The notes beneath the pieces were generated by a model. It ran no database searches, had not been told where the DNA came from, and saw nothing but the letters and a program-made list of their open reading frames with translations. This document shows, piece after piece, positions 36,292-44,769 of a stretch of DNA of 64,000 nucleotides. Made by a program: the position numbers and the translations under genes. Source of the stretch: Comamonas sp. B21-038 (GTDB taxonomy: Bacteria > Pseudomonadota > Gammaproteobacteria > Burkholderiales > Burkholderiaceae_C); assembly GCF_022387135.1 (NCBI RefSeq), contig NZ_CP092462.1, positions 1,488,001-1,552,000 on the forward strand, read 5' to 3'. The first letter of the stretch is position 1. Every line of letters starts with the position of its first letter.

Positions 36292-39200
36292 TCAGGCCGC
36301 CTGGTGGTGCAGAAGGTCCTGCGGCAGCACGCTGTGTGCATCGCCACTGGTCACGCTGCTGATGGCCGTGGCCACCGGCTGCAGCGCACTGCCTGCGCTG
36401 CTGGCCACGAAGTGCGGCGCTGCCGTACCCCCCAGCAAGCCGCCCAGCAGGCCTTGTCCGCCGAGCAGACCGCCGACGATGCCTTGTTCACCGGTGATGC
36501 CGGACAACAGGCCGGTGTTGCCACCCAGCAGGCCGCCGACGACGCCGTTGTCGCCCAGCAGGCCGCTGACGAGGCTGCCGTCGCCGGTCAGGCCCGCCAG
36601 CAAGCCGCCCGTGGTGCCATCGGCCGAGCCAAGCACACCGCCGAGCAGACCGTCAACAACACCGCCCAGGTCTGCTGCGCCGCCACCCGAGGTGGCACCG
36701 CCCAGCCCTGCCACGACTTCGTGCACGGTAGAGAGCACCGGCTCGAGCGCCTGGCCTGGCACCTGGGTCAGGCCATCGGCGACCGAGGTCACCACGCCAA
36801 GCGGGCCACCGCTGGTGCTGGTCAGGTCCTCGACGACACTGGTGACCGGTGCCAAGACGCCGCTTTGCGGATCCAGCAAGGTATCAACCACGGCGTTGAC
36901 CGGTGCTGCCACCGTGCCACCGACCAGATCGCCCACCACGTTTTGCGCGGTGGTCACCAGACCGCTGCCATCGGCGCCGCCCGAGCTGGAGCCCAGCACA
37001 CCGCCCAACAGGCCACCGTCTCCGGTCAGGCCGCCGAGCAGACCGCCATTGCCGGTCAAGCCGCCCAGCAGGCCGCCTTCGCCAGTGACGCCGGAGAGCA
37101 GGCCGCCGTCGCCACCCAGCACACCGCCAAGCAAACCGCCTTCGCCGGTCAAACCGCCCAGCAAGCCGCCGGCCGCGCCACCCGATGCGCCGCCGCTCAG
37201 ACCCGCCACCACATCGTGCAACGCAGAGACGACCGGCTCCAGCGCCTGGCCAGGCACTTGCGTGAGGCCGTCGACCGCCGAGGTCACGAGGCCCAGTGGG
37301 CCGTTGCCGGTGTTGGTCAAGCCTTCGACGATGCTGGTCACCGGCGCCAGGACGCCGCTTTGCGGATCCAGCAGGGTATCGACCACCGCGTTGATGGGCG
37401 CTGCCACCGTTCCGCCGACGAGATCGCCGACCAGGTTTTGTGCCGAGGTGACCACGCCGCTGCCATCGGCACCGCCGGAGCCGTTGCCCAGCAATCCGCC
37501 GAGCAGACCGCCTTCACCGGTCAGGCCGCCGAGCAGGCCGCCATTGCCGCCGACGACGCCGCCGAGCAGACCGCCGTCACCGGTCAAGCCACCCAGCAGG
37601 CCGCCTTCACCGATCAGACCGCCGAGCAGGCCACCATTGCCGCCGACAACGCTGCCTAGCAGACCGCCGTCACCGGTCAAGCCACCCAACAGGCCGCCTT
37701 CACCAGTCAGACCTCCCAGCAGACCACCTTCTCCAGTGAGGCCACCGAGCAGGCCGCCGACTGCGCCGCCTGACGTGCCTCCGCTCAGACCTGCGACAAC
37801 CTCGTGCACTGCAGAGACCACCGGCTCCAGCGCCTGGCCAGGCACCTGGGTCAGGCCATTGACGGCCGAGGTGACGACGCCAAGCGGGCCGCTGCCGGTG
37901 TTGGTCAGGCTTTCCACCACGCTGGTCACAGGGGCCAACACCCCGCTTTGTGGATCCAGCAAGGTATCCGCCACCACGTTGACAGGGGCTGCGGCCGTGC
38001 CGCCGACCAGGTCCCCGATCAGGTTTTGTGCCGTGGTCACGACACCGCTGCCGTCGGCACCGCCCGAGCCCGAACCCAGCAGCCCGCCAAGCAAGCCGCC
38101 GTCACCGGTCAGACCGCCCAGCAAGCCACCGTTGCCGCCGACGACGCCACCCAGCAGGCCGCCTTCGCCCGTCAGGCCGCCCAGCAGACCGCCTTCTCCA
38201 GTGAGGCCACCCAGCAGACCACCGTCACCGGTCAGGCCGCCGAGCAGGCCGCCATTGCCGCCCGTCAAACCGCCCAGCACGCCGCCAACCACGGTGCCAA
38301 TCAGGCCGCCACCGAGGCCGCCGCCACCGCCGTCGCCGATACTGCCCAGGCCGGCAATCAGTTCGTTCAGCGTGCCGATCACAGGCTGCAGGCCCTGCCC
38401 TTCAACCTGGGTCAGACCGCTGACCAGCTCGGTCAGTACGCCCAGTGGGCCGCCTTCGACCGAGGTCAGGCCTTCGAGCACGTTGGTGACCGTCGCCAGG
38501 GTGCCGGTACCAGGGTTGAGCAGGCTGTCGAGCAATTGGCCTACCGGTTCAGCAACGGTGCCGCCCAGCAGGTTGTCGACGACATCCTGGGCTGTGGTGA
38601 TCAAGCCGCCGTCGGTGGCACCGCCGCCCGGGACCAGACCGCCCAGCACACCGCCGACGATGGTTCCGATCAGACCGCCGCCCAGGCCGCCGCCCAAACC
38701 GCCTTCGCCAATGCTGCCCAGACCGGCAATCAGTTCGTTCAAGGTGCCAATGACCGGTTGCAGCGCCTGGCCTTCGACCTGGGTCAGGCCGCTGACCAGC
38801 TCGGTCAGCACACCCAGCGGACCGCCTTCGACCGAGGTCAGGCCTTCGAGCACCGAGGTCACCGTGGCAAGCGTGCCGCTGCCAGGGTTGAGCAGGCTGT
38901 CGAGCAGTTGGCCTACAGGCTCGGCCACCGTGCCGCCCAGCAGACCATCGACGACATCCTGTACCGTCGTGACCAAGCCGCCGTCGGTGGCGCCGCCACC
39001 GGGCACCAGGCCACCGAGCACGCCGCCAACGATGGTGCCGATCACGCCACCTCCCAGGCCACCTTCACCCACGTTGCCCAAGCCGGCAATCAGCTCGTTC
39101 AACGTGCCGATGACAGGTTGCAGCGCCTGGCCTTCGACCTGGGTCAGGCCATTGACCAGCTCGGTCAGCACGCCCAGCGGGCCACCATTGACCGAGGTCA

Positions 39201-41445
39201 GGCCTTCGAGCACCGACGTCACTGTGGCAAGCGTGCCGCTGCCAGGGTTGAGCAGGCTGTCGAGCAATTGACCCACAGGCTCGGCCACGGTGCCGCCCAG
39301 CAGGCCGTCCACCACGTCTTGCACGCTGGTGACCACGCCGCCGTCAGTGGCGCCACCGCCTGGCACCAGGCCACCCAGAATGCTGCCGACGATCGAGCCA
39401 ATGAGGCCACCGCTGATACCGCCTTCGCCAATGCTGCCCAAACCGGCAATCAGCTCGTTCAAGGTGCCGATCAGCGGCTGCAGCGCCTGGCCGTCCACTT
39501 GGGTGAGGCCATGGACCAACTCGGTCAGCACCCCCAGCGGGCCGCCTTCCACGCTGGTCAGCCCTTCGAGCAAACCGGTGACGGTGGCGAGTGTGCCATC
39601 GCTGGGGTTGAGCAGACTGTCGATCAATTGGCCCACGGGCTCGGCCACGGTGCCGCCCAGCAGCCCATCCACCACCTCTTGCACCGTGGTCACGATGCCG
39701 GGGCCATCCGTACCACCGGGAGGCGTACCGGAGCCGCCGCCCAGCAAGCCGCCCAGCAGGCCGCCAACGCCTGCCAGCAGTTCACCGAGCGGGCTGTTCT
39801 CACCCAGCAATCCGCCCAGCACCTGGTTGACCACGCCGGGAATGCCTTCGGTAGCGGTCGGGTCGCCCAGACCGGCGATCAACTGGTTGAGCGTCGCCAC
39901 CAGTGGCTCGAGCCCCTGGTCCTGGATATTGACCAGTCCATCGACCAGCTCGGTCAGCACGCCCAGAGGACCGCCATTGGTATTGGTCAGCTGCTCCAGC
40001 ACGCCGGTCACCACTGCCAGGGTTCCCGTCGATGGGTTGATCAGCGAATTGACCAGGTCCGTGACGGGTGCCACCAAGGTGCCACCGCCCAGCGCGCCCA
40101 GTACGTCCTCCACCGAGGTGATCAGACCATGCCCATCCGTCGGATCGGTAGGAGTCGTCGGATCCGTTGGGTTGGTCGGGTTGGTCGGATTGGTTGGATC
40201 CGTGGGGTTGGTGGGGTTCGTCGGATTGGTGGGGTCCGTGGGGTTAGTTGGATTGGTAGGGTTGGTCGGATTGGTAGGGTCCGTCGGGTTGGTCGGATTG
40301 GTGGGGTTCGTAGGATTGGTTGGATTGGTTGGATCCGTAGGATTGGTCGGGTTCGTCGGATTTGTTGGATCCGTAGGGTTGGTTGGGTTGGTCGGGTTCG
40401 TGGGATTCGTCGGATTGGTAGGGTCCGTCGGATTCGTAGGGTTGGTGGGGTTGGTCGGATTGGTTGGATCCGTGGGGTTGGTTGGATTGGTCGGGTTTGT
40501 AGGATCCGTCGGGTTGGTCGGATTGGTGGGGTTCGTCGGGTTGGTCGGATTCGTGGGATTCGTGGGATCCGTAGGATTGGTTGGGTTGGTCGGGTTCGTA
40601 GGGTTGGTTGGATTGGTCGGGTTCGTAGGATCCGTCGGGTTGGTCGGATTCGTGGGGTTAGTCGGGTTCGTTGGATTGGTGGGGTTGGTCGGATTCGTAG
40701 GGTTCGTTGGATTGGTCGGGTTCGTCGGATTCGTGGGGTTGGTTGGATTGGTCGGGTTCGTAGGATCCGTCGGGTTGGTCGGATTCGTTGGGTTGGTTGG
40801 ACTGGTGGGGTCCGTGGGGTTGGTCGGATCCGTAGGATTGGTGGGGTTCGTCGGATTGGTTGGATCCGTGGGGTTGGTAGGGTTGACCGGAGGCGTGCGG
40901 TCGTCGTCATCGTCCCCACTGTCCAATGCGGCCGCAATCAGCGCGCCACCGCCAATGCCGACGAGACCCGCCAGCAGAAAATCGCCCAATGTGGAGCCAC
41001 CTGCCTCGGCCGTTTCCTGGGTTACCACCAGGCCCAGCGCGTCGGTGTCATCGCCGGCAGGGGCTACATCGACTTTGCCGGAGGCCAGATCCAGCGCCAT
41101 GGCACCGGCCCCGTCAGACCCTGCCTGGTAGCCCAACGTCGCCTCGGTGCCACCGGCAAAGGTACCGACCAGCTTCTGGCCACCAGCGCCGGTGAACTGG
41201 GCCTGCGCACTGCCATCGGCCGGGACGATGATCTTGTCACCCACCTGCAAGGCTGTGCCTGCCGGCGTTGCCATGGTCTGGCCGTCGCGCACGATCTGCA
41301 CGCCAGCAGTGGCCTGGGACAGCGTGGCAGGCGTGCCTTTGGCCGATGCGGCCATCGCCGCTCCACTGCCGGTTTGGGACGCTATGCCGTGGGTTGCCAG
41401 TGCGGCAGCTGCGGTATTGGAAGGGAGGGCGGTAGAGGTGGTCAT
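36292..41445 (-). CDS. Giant repeat protein, predicted type I-secreted adhesin
   Basis: A protein of 1717 residues. Residues 1-186 form a LapA/BapA-like N-terminal module (GVQIVRDGQTMATPAGTALQVGDKIIVPADG pattern), with a Gly-rich hydrophobic stretch (LLAGLVGIGGGALIAAAL) and a DDDDD run. Residues about 187-437 are PTN/PTD tripeptide repeats. The rest is eight copies of a roughly 80-residue unit (consensus pieces VVDGLLGGTVAEPV, GPLGVLTELV, GLTQVEGQAL) separated in the C-terminal half by GGLLGGLTG-type arrays. There is no signal peptide, RTX nonapeptide or clear LapG site. A type I system lies downstream on the same strand, and a -24/-12 promoter lies upstream. Function as adhesin or biofilm matrix is inferred. 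Confidence 0.85.
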   Translation of the reverse strand: MTTSTALPSNTAAAALATHGIASQTGSGAAMAASAKGTPATLSQATAGVQIVRDGQTMATPAGTALQVGDKIIVPADGSAQAQFTGAGGQKLVGTFAGGTEATLGYQAGSDGAGAMALDLASGKVDVAPAGDDTDALGLVVTQETAEAGGSTLGDFLLAGLVGIGGGALIAAALDSGDDDDDRTPPVNPTNPTDPTNPTNPTNPTDPTNPTDPTSPTNPTNPTNPTDPTNPTNPTNPTNPTNPTNPTNPTNPTNPTNPTNPTNPTNPTNPTDPTNPTNPTNPTNPTNPTNPTDPTNPTNPTNPTNPTNPTNPTDPTNPTNPTNPTDPTNPTNPTNPTNPTDPTNPTNPTNPTNPTNPTDPTNPTNPTNPTDPTNPTNPTNPTNPTNPTDPTNPTNPTNPTNPTDPTNPTNPTNPTDPTNPTNPTNPTDPTTPTDPTDGHGLITSVEDVLGALGGGTLVAPVTDLVNSLINPSTGTLAVVTGVLEQLTNTNGGPLGVLTELVDGLVNIQDQGLEPLVATLNQLIAGLGDPTATEGIPGVVNQVLGGLLGENSPLGELLAGVGGLLGGLLGGGSGTPPGGTDGPGIVTTVQEVVDGLLGGTVAEPVGQLIDSLLNPSDGTLATVTGLLEGLTSVEGGPLGVLTELVHGLTQVDGQALQPLIGTLNELIAGLGSIGEGGISGGLIGSIVGSILGGLVPGGGATDGGVVTSVQDVVDGLLGGTVAEPVGQLLDSLLNPGSGTLATVTSVLEGLTSVNGGPLGVLTELVNGLTQVEGQALQPVIGTLNELIAGLGNVGEGGLGGGVIGTIVGGVLGGLVPGGGATDGGLVTTVQDVVDGLLGGTVAEPVGQLLDSLLNPGSGTLATVTSVLEGLTSVEGGPLGVLTELVSGLTQVEGQALQPVIGTLNELIAGLGSIGEGGLGGGLGGGLIGTIVGGVLGGLVPGGGATDGGLITTAQDVVDNLLGGTVAEPVGQLLDSLLNPGTGTLATVTNVLEGLTSVEGGPLGVLTELVSGLTQVEGQGLQPVIGTLNELIAGLGSIGDGGGGGLGGGLIGTVVGGVLGGLTGGNGGLLGGLTGDGGLLGGLTGEGGLLGGLTGEGGLLGGVVGGNGGLLGGLTGDGGLLGGLLGSGSGGADGSGVVTTAQNLIGDLVGGTAAAPVNVVADTLLDPQSGVLAPVTSVVESLTNTGSGPLGVVTSAVNGLTQVPGQALEPVVSAVHEVVAGLSGGTSGGAVGGLLGGLTGEGGLLGGLTGEGGLLGGLTGDGGLLGSVVGGNGGLLGGLIGEGGLLGGLTGDGGLLGGVVGGNGGLLGGLTGEGGLLGGLLGNGSGGADGSGVVTSAQNLVGDLVGGTVAAPINAVVDTLLDPQSGVLAPVTSIVEGLTNTGNGPLGLVTSAVDGLTQVPGQALEPVVSALHDVVAGLSGGASGGAAGGLLGGLTGEGGLLGGVLGGDGGLLSGVTGEGGLLGGLTGNGGLLGGLTGDGGLLGGVLGSSSGGADGSGLVTTAQNVVGDLVGGTVAAPVNAVVDTLLDPQSGVLAPVTSVVEDLTSTSGGPLGVVTSVADGLTQVPGQALEPVLSTVHEVVAGLGGATSGGGAADLGGVVDGLLGGVLGSADGTTGGLLAGLTGDGSLVSGLLGDNGVVGGLLGGNTGLLSGITGEQGIVGGLLGGQGLLGGLLGGTAAPHFVASSAGSALQPVATAISSVTSGDAHSVLPQDLLHHQAA
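36700..40130 (-). repeat. Eight tandem copies of a ~80-residue unit inside the giant protein
   Basis: Each unit runs from a GLVTTVQDVVDGLLGGT-type start to an ALQPVIGTLNELIAGL-type end. Copies 2-5 are near-identical to each other. Copies 6-8 form a second subtype (AQNLVGDLVGGTVAAP, DTLLDPQSGVLAPVTSVVE, GQALEPVVSA). Copy 1 is the most divergent. Gly-Leu arrays (GGLLGGLTG with E, D or N in the linker) lie after copies 5, 6, 7 and 8. The pattern suggests recent internal duplication. Confidence 0.9.
40136..40884 (-). repeat. PTN/PTD tripeptide repeat block, 9-bp DNA unit
   Basis: About 80 tandem Pro-Thr-Asn or Pro-Thr-Asp triplets, in DNA a degenerate 9-bp repeat (plus-strand form GTTGGTCGG and variants). 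The Asp triplets recur irregularly every three to six units. This is likely an extended, rigid or sugar-carrying stalk between the N-terminal module and the repeat domains. Changes in copy number would stay in frame. Confidence 0.9.
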
Positions 41446-41524
41446 GTTCTCTGTCCTGTTGGAGATGGAATATCAAACGCAAGGGCTCCGACTCGCCTCG
41501 CGAGGCTTATCTGGGTGGAGCCTG

Positions 41525-41540
41525 TGCAACATGTGTGCCA
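41525..41540 (-). promoter_or_regulatory. Sigma-54 (-24/-12) promoter of the giant repeat protein
   Basis: The minus strand reads TGGCACACATGTTGCA, matching the TGGCACG-N4-TTGCW consensus at all positions but one, with the invariant GG and GC exactly 12 bp apart. The predicted start of transcription is about 70 nt before the ATG of the giant gene. Confidence 0.75.
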
Positions 41541-41685
41541 TAGATTTGTTTTTTATCTGGCGTCTTTTGGTTTTTCATAAGTGATTGAAAAATATGGGGT
41601 AATTTATTAACCAATGGAAAATCCGCTATTTAAAAACTATGATTCGGAAGGGTGGTTAAGCTATGTCCAATGTTGTTCCGTGGGG

Positions 41686-41699
41686 TGTTACGTAACGTT
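41686..41699. promoter_or_regulatory. Palindromic element TGTTACGTAACGTT, copy 1 (putative activator site)
   Basis: The core GTTACGTAAC is a perfect 10-bp palindrome. It lies 165 bp upstream of the -12 element of the giant-gene promoter and about 215 bp before the divergent TPR gene. The same 14 bp occur in the second divergent gap of the island at a similar distance from the second sigma-54 promoter. This fits an upstream activating sequence for a sigma-54 activator. Confidence 0.6.
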
Positions 41700-41912
41700 C
41701 CCGAGTTATGGCGGAGCAAATCTGTAAATATTTGATACTTTTGTTGGTTCATAGTATTTGCAACATGGGGCGGGATAAGCCATAAAAATTTACATAATGA
41801 ATCAGGTGCCGTGCTCGCATACCATTTCCGCTGTCGTCTGCTTCTCGCCTGTTGTTCCAAATCGCTGATCCGGTGCCTGTCGGGCCGGACATTCGGCTGC
41901 GTTTTCTGACCC

Positions 41913-43118
41913 ATGACTTTGAAAAAGCCATTTATGCGCATTGCGTCTCGCCCTGTTTCTCGTTCGATCCGGTTATTGCAGACGCGGCTGCCCCGAGTGG
42001 CCGCCGCACTATGGACAGGCGGCGCCGCCGCGTTGCTGGCGCTGCCGGTCCATGCGGCGCGAGAGGTGGATGCCGTCGCGCAGCTGCTCGAGCAGGGGCA
42101 CACCGAGCAAGCCGCCCAGCAGGCCGACCAGTTTCTGCAACTGAACCCCGCCGATGCAGAGATGCGCTTTTTGCGCGGTGTGATCGCTACGGAGCAAAAG
42201 CAGCTGCCGCAGGCCATTCAGATCTTTTCGGCATTGGCCCGCGATTACCCGGCCATGCCCGAGCCCCATAACAATCTGGCGGTGCTCTATGCCGCTCAGG
42301 GGCAGGAGCGCAAAGCTGTCGATGCGCTGGACCAGGCCATCCGCGCCCAGCCCGGCTATGCCACTGCCTATGAAAACCTCGGTGATCTGTATGCACGCAT
42401 GGCCAGCCAGTCCTACGCCAAGGTGCTGGAGCTGGACAGCGGCCGCCAGGGCATTGCTCCGAAGCAGGCGCTGATCGCCCAGATTGCGACGGCAAAGGCG
42501 GGGTCTGTTGCGCCGGCCGCTGCGTTGCCAGTGGCTGCGGTGGCCGCGGACGCGCCCGTGTCTGCAGCCAAGGCCGCGCCAGCGCCAGACTTGACGCCTG
42601 TGCAGTCCGCAGCTTCACTGGGCTCCACCGAGCCTGCGCCGCCGCCGTCTACCGCCGGGCGCACCCCATCGGCGTCGCCCCGGCCCCTGGCCGGCGCGCA
42701 GGCGGCCCTATCTTCTGCCCGCCCCGATCCGGCGGGGGATGCGCCGCCTGCGCAAACCGCTACGCCGAAGGCCGATGCTTCCCCTGTCGCCGTCCAGGCG
42801 GCTGTACAGGCCTGGGCAAAGGCCTGGGCACAGCAGGACATGGACGCCTACCTGGCTGCCTACAGCCCCAGCTTCACACCCGCCGATGGCAGCAGCCTGG
42901 CGGCCTGGAAGCAGTCGCGCCGCCAACGCATTGGGGGCAAGCGCGAGATCAGCGTAGTGCTGAGCGATGTGCAAGTGGTGGTGGAGGGCGAGCGTGCCAG
43001 CGCGCGGTTTCTGCAGGCCTACGCCTCCGGGGCACTCAAGAGCAACACGCGCAAGACCTTGGTGCTGCAGCCGGAGCAGGGCCAATGGCGCATTGTGAGC
43101 GAGACCGTCGGGCGCTGA
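41913..43118 (+). CDS. Secreted TPR protein with C-terminal NTF2-like (Cds6-type) domain, copy 1
   Basis: A protein of 401 residues. The N-terminus to about residue 48 is a signal peptide (ALLALPVHA). TPR repeats follow (AQLLEQGHTEQAAQQADQFLQLNPADAEMRFLRGVIATEQ, PHNNLAVLYAAQGQERKAVDALDQA), then an Ala/Pro linker. The last 105 residues form an NTF2-like domain (AVQAWAKAWAQQDMDAYLAAYSPSFTP, WRIVSETVGR) as in Cds6-type L,D-transpeptidases. It is a clear paralogue of the gene at 45113-46414. A periplasmic scaffold role is inferred. It is divergent from the giant adhesin gene. A weak AGGTGCC-N4-TCGCA sigma-54-like match lies at 41804-41819. Confidence 0.88.
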   Translation: MTLKKPFMRIASRPVSRSIRLLQTRLPRVAAALWTGGAAALLALPVHAAREVDAVAQLLEQGHTEQAAQQADQFLQLNPADAEMRFLRGVIATEQKQLPQAIQIFSALARDYPAMPEPHNNLAVLYAAQGQERKAVDALDQAIRAQPGYATAYENLGDLYARMASQSYAKVLELDSGRQGIAPKQALIAQIATAKAGSVAPAAALPVAAVAADAPVSAAKAAPAPDLTPVQSAASLGSTEPAPPPSTAGRTPSASPRPLAGAQAALSSARPDPAGDAPPAQTATPKADASPVAVQAAVQAWAKAWAQQDMDAYLAAYSPSFTPADGSSLAAWKQSRRQRIGGKREISVVLSDVQVVVEGERASARFLQAYASGALKSNTRKTLVLQPEQGQWRIVSETVGR

Positions 43119-43134
43119 GCCAGTGCGACAGGAA

Positions 43135-43163
43135 AGGCGCCTGCCGGGAACGGACAGGCGCCT
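43135..43163. terminator. Hairpin between converging TPR and unknown genes
   Basis: AGGCGCCTG / CAGGCGCCT, a 9-bp perfect stem with an 11-nt loop, just after the TPR stop and about 85 bp past the converging unknown gene's stop. There is no T-run, so it is possibly a bidirectional weak terminator. Confidence 0.5.
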
Positions 43164-43246
43164 GGCTGGGGTGGGGCGCTCAACGTAGTCGTACGGGCTG
43201 CTGGCGCTGACTGCCGCAACTCGTGCGCATTTCGCGCCCCCAGCGT

Positions 43247-44704
43247 TCAGTTGCGCGCAAGGTTGGAGAAATTCACCGCCGCGCTGATCGTGATCAGCAA
43301 CTGGCTGGCCACGCGGCAGTCGGTCAACGGCGCGCGGCTGCCACCGCTGGCAGGGCGCTGGCGGCCGGCCAGTGGATGCCCCGCTTTGGGCCAGACCATG
43401 CGCTGGTAGCAGGTCTTGAACAGCGACTGCATGCCCGAGAAAAACTGGCTGCGCTGCGCCGGGCTGGAGAACGCGGGTTGGCCGTGCTGCAGCGAGCATT
43501 CCATCAACGCAGTCGCCACCCAGGGCTCGGGATGCAGCTTGCTGTGCTCCTGGTCTTGTGCCAGGGCGTGCATCTGTTGCCAGGCTGCATGCAGCCATTG
43601 GCAGTCCGTGGCGGATGCGGGCTCGCCGCCGCCGGGTGCATCCCCAGCCTGCTGCCCGCTCAGTTGCAGGCTTTGCAGCGCCAACTGGGCCCAGGGTGCA
43701 GAGGCACCGGCGGCGTTGCCGGTCTTGCCATGCAACTGCTGTGACAGCAGGCCAATCAGGTCCCGCAGCGCTGGGGCACTGCCAGCGCCCGGGTAGAGGT
43801 GGACATACTGCACCAGCACGATCAGCCCCATCGCCTTGAGCAGGTCGCTGCCGCATTCATGCAGGCTCCAGCGCTGCATTTGCGCAACCTGGTAGGCGAT
43901 GGCACGGTGCACAGTCATGGAGGACGCCGCTGTGGTTCCGCTTTGGCGCTGCGTCAGCAGCAGTGCGTAGGTGATGCCAAGGTGGTCGATCAAGGTGCTG
44001 GCCTCGGGCCAACTGCCGTCTTCGCTCTGGCTCAGGGCCAGCAGCTGCTGGGTAGCCTGGTAGATCGCCGGTGCCGCGTCGCCCCGGTTCTGCCGTGGTG
44101 CGGCTGGCGGGTAGTGGGGCAGGGTGCGCATTTCTCCCAGGGGGCAGAGGTGCAGGCCTTCCAGCACCAGATGCCAGCGGGCCTGGGTGTTGGGTGGCAC
44201 CGCATCGCTCAACTGCTGCAGGCGCGAGAGCGCCCGCGTTGTCTGCTGGCTCAGCGCGGCGAGCATTTCGCCGCGGTACGGCGCATGGTCGGCCAGGCTC
44301 CAGGACTGGCGCAGGTCAGCCAACGCATCCTGCGGCTCATCGCCCGCCAGCGGAAGCACTGCCGTCACCCAGTCGACACGCAGCTCCATGCTGGTGATGT
44401 TGAATGCCCAGGCCCACTGCCGGATCCGCGCTGCACCTTCGGCCCAGGCTTCATCAATGCTGGGCTGGTGGGTGCAGAAGCTGGTGATGGGCAGGTGCTG
44501 TGCGGTCACCGTGAAGAACATCAGGCAGCCATCGTAGGGCTTGGGCAGCTCGGCCGCCTGCTGGGCGACAAAGCGTGCAGCCAGTTGGAGCTGGTGGCTC
44601 AGTCCCGGGGCGCTGTGGACCTCCATGGACAGGTGGCGTTCCTGGGCTGCATCGAACAAGGTATCGCAGACCTCCGGGCTGAGCAAGGGAGCGTTTTGGG
44701 TCAT
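43247..44704 (-). CDS. Uncharacterised protein, paralogue of the protein at 34058-35641
   Basis: A protein of 485 residues from the ATG preceded by GGAGA. No named family is recognised and there is no signal peptide. It shares LPKPYDGCLMFF, AWAEGAARIRQWAW and MELRVDW with the paralogue near residues 55-115. Its C-terminal half is helical with QSEDGSWPEASTLIDHLGITYALLL; the QxxxGxW part resembles the QW motif of alpha/alpha-toroid folds such as squalene cyclases, a fold hint only. A perfect -24/-12 promoter lies about 65 nt upstream, so it probably belongs to the same regulon as the giant repeat protein. Confidence 0.82.
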   Translation of the reverse strand: MTQNAPLLSPEVCDTLFDAAQERHLSMEVHSAPGLSHQLQLAARFVAQQAAELPKPYDGCLMFFTVTAQHLPITSFCTHQPSIDEAWAEGAARIRQWAWAFNITSMELRVDWVTAVLPLAGDEPQDALADLRQSWSLADHAPYRGEMLAALSQQTTRALSRLQQLSDAVPPNTQARWHLVLEGLHLCPLGEMRTLPHYPPAAPRQNRGDAAPAIYQATQQLLALSQSEDGSWPEASTLIDHLGITYALLLTQRQSGTTAASSMTVHRAIAYQVAQMQRWSLHECGSDLLKAMGLIVLVQYVHLYPGAGSAPALRDLIGLLSQQLHGKTGNAAGASAPWAQLALQSLQLSGQQAGDAPGGGEPASATDCQWLHAAWQQMHALAQDQEHSKLHPEPWVATALMECSLQHGQPAFSSPAQRSQFFSGMQSLFKTCYQRMVWPKAGHPLAGRQRPASGGSRAPLTDCRVASQLLITISAAVNFSNLARN

Positions 44705-44769
44705 GTGCAGGTCTCCGGTCCGGGTGAAGGGCTGGCTGGGTGAAAAAATGTCTGGCCTGCAAGGAACTG

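Noticed and set aside
40136-40884. Regular DNA repeats resembling an array
   Set aside because: These are 9-bp codon repeats for PTN/PTD inside a gene, with no spacers and no cas genes; not CRISPR.
40880-41445. LapG-type cleavage site in the N-terminal module
   Set aside because: No TAAG or PAAG was found; ETAEAGG and TAAAA are only loosely similar. No lapD or lapG genes are in the window.
37804-41580. Very long plus-strand open frame opposite the giant repeat gene
   Set aside because: It is the complement of a GC-rich, highly repetitive coding sequence. The translation is Arg/Gly/Gln repeats without domain logic, and the minus-strand reading has proper start, promoter and domain structure.
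41804-41819. Possible -24/-12 promoter for the first TPR gene
   Set aside because: GG and GC are spaced correctly but most other consensus positions differ (AGGTGCC, TCGCA). Too weak to call.
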